Assembly (NCBI GenBank): GCA_002763155.1
Contig: PFCU01000002.1
Span: 1 to 5,051, forward strand
DNA length: 5,051 bases
Source of the DNA: Candidatus Pacearchaeota archaeon CG10_big_fil_rev_8_21_14_0_10_30_48
GTDB taxonomy: Archaea > Nanobdellota > Nanobdellia > Pacearchaeales > GW2011-AR1
Direction of reading: 5' to 3'
Shown here: positions 4,649 through 5,051 of the stretch, piece after piece
Layout of the letters: each line of letters starts with the position of its first letter
Numbering within the stretch: the first letter of the stretch is position 1
Notes under the pieces: model-generated
What the model saw: the letters and a program-made list of their open reading frames with translations, nothing else
What the model was told of the DNA's origin: nothing
Databases searched by the model: none
Position numbers and translations under genes: made by a program

Positions 4649-4689
4649 AACAACGCGTTTACCCACGTAACCCCACATAACGCGTTGTT
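4649..4689. repeat. Hairpin H7, 11-bp perfect stem, C-rich loop
   Basis: AACAACGCGTT (4649-4659) pairs perfectly with AACGCGTTGTT (4679-4689). The 19-nt loop carries CCC and CCCC and only one G. The following base starts the next hairpin after a single spacer. The site was compared with integron attC ends and does not fit the conserved core. Confidence 0.6.
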
Positions 4690-4690
4690 A

Positions 4691-4772
4691 GCTCTGGCAG
4701 GATTTAATTCATTTTACCCCGAATGAATTAAGCATAGGATTGCCCTCCTATGACTCCCAAACCTGCCAGAGC
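4691..4772. repeat. Hairpin H8, three-way junction with two perfect arms
   Basis: The outer stem GCTCTGGCAGG (4691-4701) pairs perfectly with CCTGCCAGAGC (4762-4772). Arm A is TTAATTCATT (4704-4713) with AATGAATTAA (4722-4731), 10 bp, loop TTACCCCG. Arm B is CATAGGA (4733-4739) with TCCTATG (4746-4752), 7 bp, loop TTGCCC. Only one base separates the two arms. All three stems are perfect, which makes it the clearest designed-looking fold in the window; it resembles a T-shaped terminal-repeat structure or a branched RNA. Confidence 0.7.
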
Positions 4773-4785
4773 ATCTTTGAAAATA

Positions 4786-4804
4786 AAATAAGCTTTGCTT
4801 ATTT
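4786..4804. repeat. Hairpin H9, 8-bp perfect stem with 3-nt loop
   Basis: AAATAAGC (4786-4793) pairs with GCTTATTT (4797-4804) around TTT, followed by GTTTTTG. It is short and A+T-rich but adds to the uninterrupted series and could act as a weak terminator. Confidence 0.45.
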
Positions 4805-4810
4805 GTTTTT

Positions 4811-4850
4811 GAGCTCCGCTAAATCAACTCGGAGATTATGCGTTGAGCTC
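4811..4850. repeat. Hairpin H10, interrupted stem built on two GAGCTC copies
   Basis: GAGCTC (4811-4816) pairs with GAGCTC (4845-4850). The stem continues with CGC/GCG (4817-4819 with 4840-4842, two-base bulge TT) and, after two mismatches, AATC/GATT (4822-4825 with 4834-4837). A competing fold pairs CTCCG 4814-4818 with CGGAG 4830-4834. Confidence 0.45.
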
Positions 4851-4851
4851 G

Positions 4852-4911
4852 GCGAGTCCTGTCTAAGGTTTAAGTTACGTTTCTCCTGGACAGGGCTCGC
4901 TTTATATTTTT
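4852..4911 (+). ncRNA. Hairpin H11 with loop antisense to the 47-aa gene's ribosome binding site
   Basis: Bases 4852-4865 pair with 4887-4900 in a 14-bp stem with two G-T pairs (T4857-G4895, T4864-G4888). The loop and its closing pair include AGTTACGTTTCTCCT (4873-4887), the exact reverse complement of 3687-3701, which covers the Shine-Dalgarno site of the 47-aa membrane protein. Within it, TTTCTCCT (4880-4887) also complements the Shine-Dalgarno site of the 36-aa gene (4233-4240). A T-rich run (4901-4911) follows, as for a terminator. On the plus strand the loop is antisense to the message, so it could block translation in trans. No separate promoter is evident. Confidence 0.45.
4901..4909 (+). 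promoter_or_regulatory. Possible TATA box for the zinc-ribbon gene
   Basis: TTTATATTT lies about 37 bases before the ATG at 4942 and would start transcription near 4930, at the Shine-Dalgarno site itself. The same T-rich stretch could instead be the terminator tail of hairpin H11; both uses are possible. Confidence 0.3.
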
Positions 4912-4941
4912 AATTTAGTTTAACAAACAGGGAGAAGAGTC

Positions 4942-5051
4942 ATGAAAGTACCGTCCGAAAATTGCGAATGTGCAGGCGATTTAATTCCTCAAGGACAAAT
5001 ATTTGTCTGCAAAAATTGTGGAAAGAAACAAACTCCTTCGCGTGTAGGGAG
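4942..5051 (+). CDS. Zinc-ribbon-like small protein, partial (N-terminal 36 residues)
   Basis: The visible part begins MKVPSENCECAGDLIPQGQI and continues FVCKNCGKKQTPSRVG before the window ends. Cysteines 8 and 10 (CEC) and 23 and 26 (CKNC) make a C-x-C then C-x2-C arrangement typical of a small zinc ribbon; the CKNCGKK knuckle is characteristic. AGGGAG (4929-4934) sits 7 bases before the ATG and supports this start. The initiation region is nearly identical to that of the 36-aa membrane-protein gene. Zinc ribbons of this size occur in transcription factors and many archaeal mobile-element proteins, so the specific role is unknown. The 3' end lies outside the window. Confidence 0.65.
   Translation, partial: MKVPSENCECAGDLIPQGQIFVCKNCGKKQTPSRVG

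Larger units (their letters stand above)
4365..4900 (+). ncRNA. Candidate large structured RNA: eight consecutive hairpins
   Basis: Between the 36-aa gene and the zinc-ribbon gene there are 586 bases without a supportable gene, and 536 of them are occupied by eight hairpins (H4-H11) separated by 1 to 45 bases. Stems are 8-14 bp, most perfect, and two elements are branched. G-T pairs in H4, H5 and H11 are compatible with plus-strand RNA but would be A-C mismatches on the other strand, so a plus-strand transcript is favoured. H11 is followed by a T-rich stretch that could end it. It matches no RNA I know (not tRNA, RNase P, SRP RNA or tmRNA). A foldable single-stranded DNA region of a mobile element is the alternative. 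No clear promoter of its own is seen; read-through from the small membrane-protein genes is possible. Confidence 0.4.

Noticed and set aside
4649..4689. Integron attC site (paired hairpins between short genes)
   Set aside because: The ends do not fit the RYYYAAC/GTTRRRY core, hairpins are adjacent without a gene between each, and no integrase is present.
3793..4763. 9-nt complementarity GGTTTGGGA (3793-3801) with TCCCAAACC (4755-4763)
   Set aside because: Matches of this length are expected dozens of times by chance in 5 kb.
4691..4772. tRNA or tRNA-like gene (82 nt, branched fold)
   Set aside because: The outer stem is 11 bp, there are only two arms, and no T-loop or D-loop consensus.

Overview
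The window is A+T-rich and looks like accessory DNA (plasmid, virus or integrated element) of an archaeon. The archaeal reading rests on three things: a HerA/FtsK-type ATPase, a TTTATAAA box placed about 25 bp before the first start codon as for a leaderless archaeal transcript, and downstream short genes with GGAG-type ribosome binding sites. No taxonomic marker is present, so host and replicon type are inference.

Layout. 1-384 is non-coding, with small inverted repeats, a pyrimidine tract and the promoter of the operon that follows. 385-3351 is a tight three-gene plus-strand operon: a coiled-coil protein (141 aa), an unrecognised acidic protein (113 aa) and a 730-aa HerA-like ATPase with a C-terminal winged-helix-like segment. 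3352-3702 is non-coding: a hairpin with a C-rich loop, eight GAAATA-type iterons (mostly GAAATACC), a 7-bp hairpin and a perfect 18-bp tandem duplication, together resembling a replication or partition origin or an operator array. From 3703 to the end only very short genes are found: 47, 57 and 36 aa, each with one predicted membrane helix, and the start of a zinc-ribbon-like protein running off the window. They are separated by an unusual series of long hairpins, eight of them packed into 4365-4900.

Most interesting link. The loop of the last hairpin (4852-4900, followed by a T-rich run) contains 15 nt (4873-4887) perfectly complementary to the Shine-Dalgarno region (3687-3701) of the 47-aa membrane protein. 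A short hydrophobic protein whose ribosome binding site is matched by the exposed loop of a structured RNA from the same locus is the architecture of type I toxin-antitoxin systems, which I know mainly from bacteria. This is a hypothesis from sequence alone. G-U pairs in the stems favour a plus-strand RNA, and the 15-nt match is longer than expected by chance in 5 kb, although not overwhelmingly so.

The ATPase operon is probably a DNA-translocation module (packaging, transfer or segregation), the iteron block the likely replication or segregation site, and the short-gene/hairpin region an uncharacterised accessory locus. An inverted iteron copy at the start of the first gene (405-413) may tie the ATPase operon to whatever protein binds the iterons.
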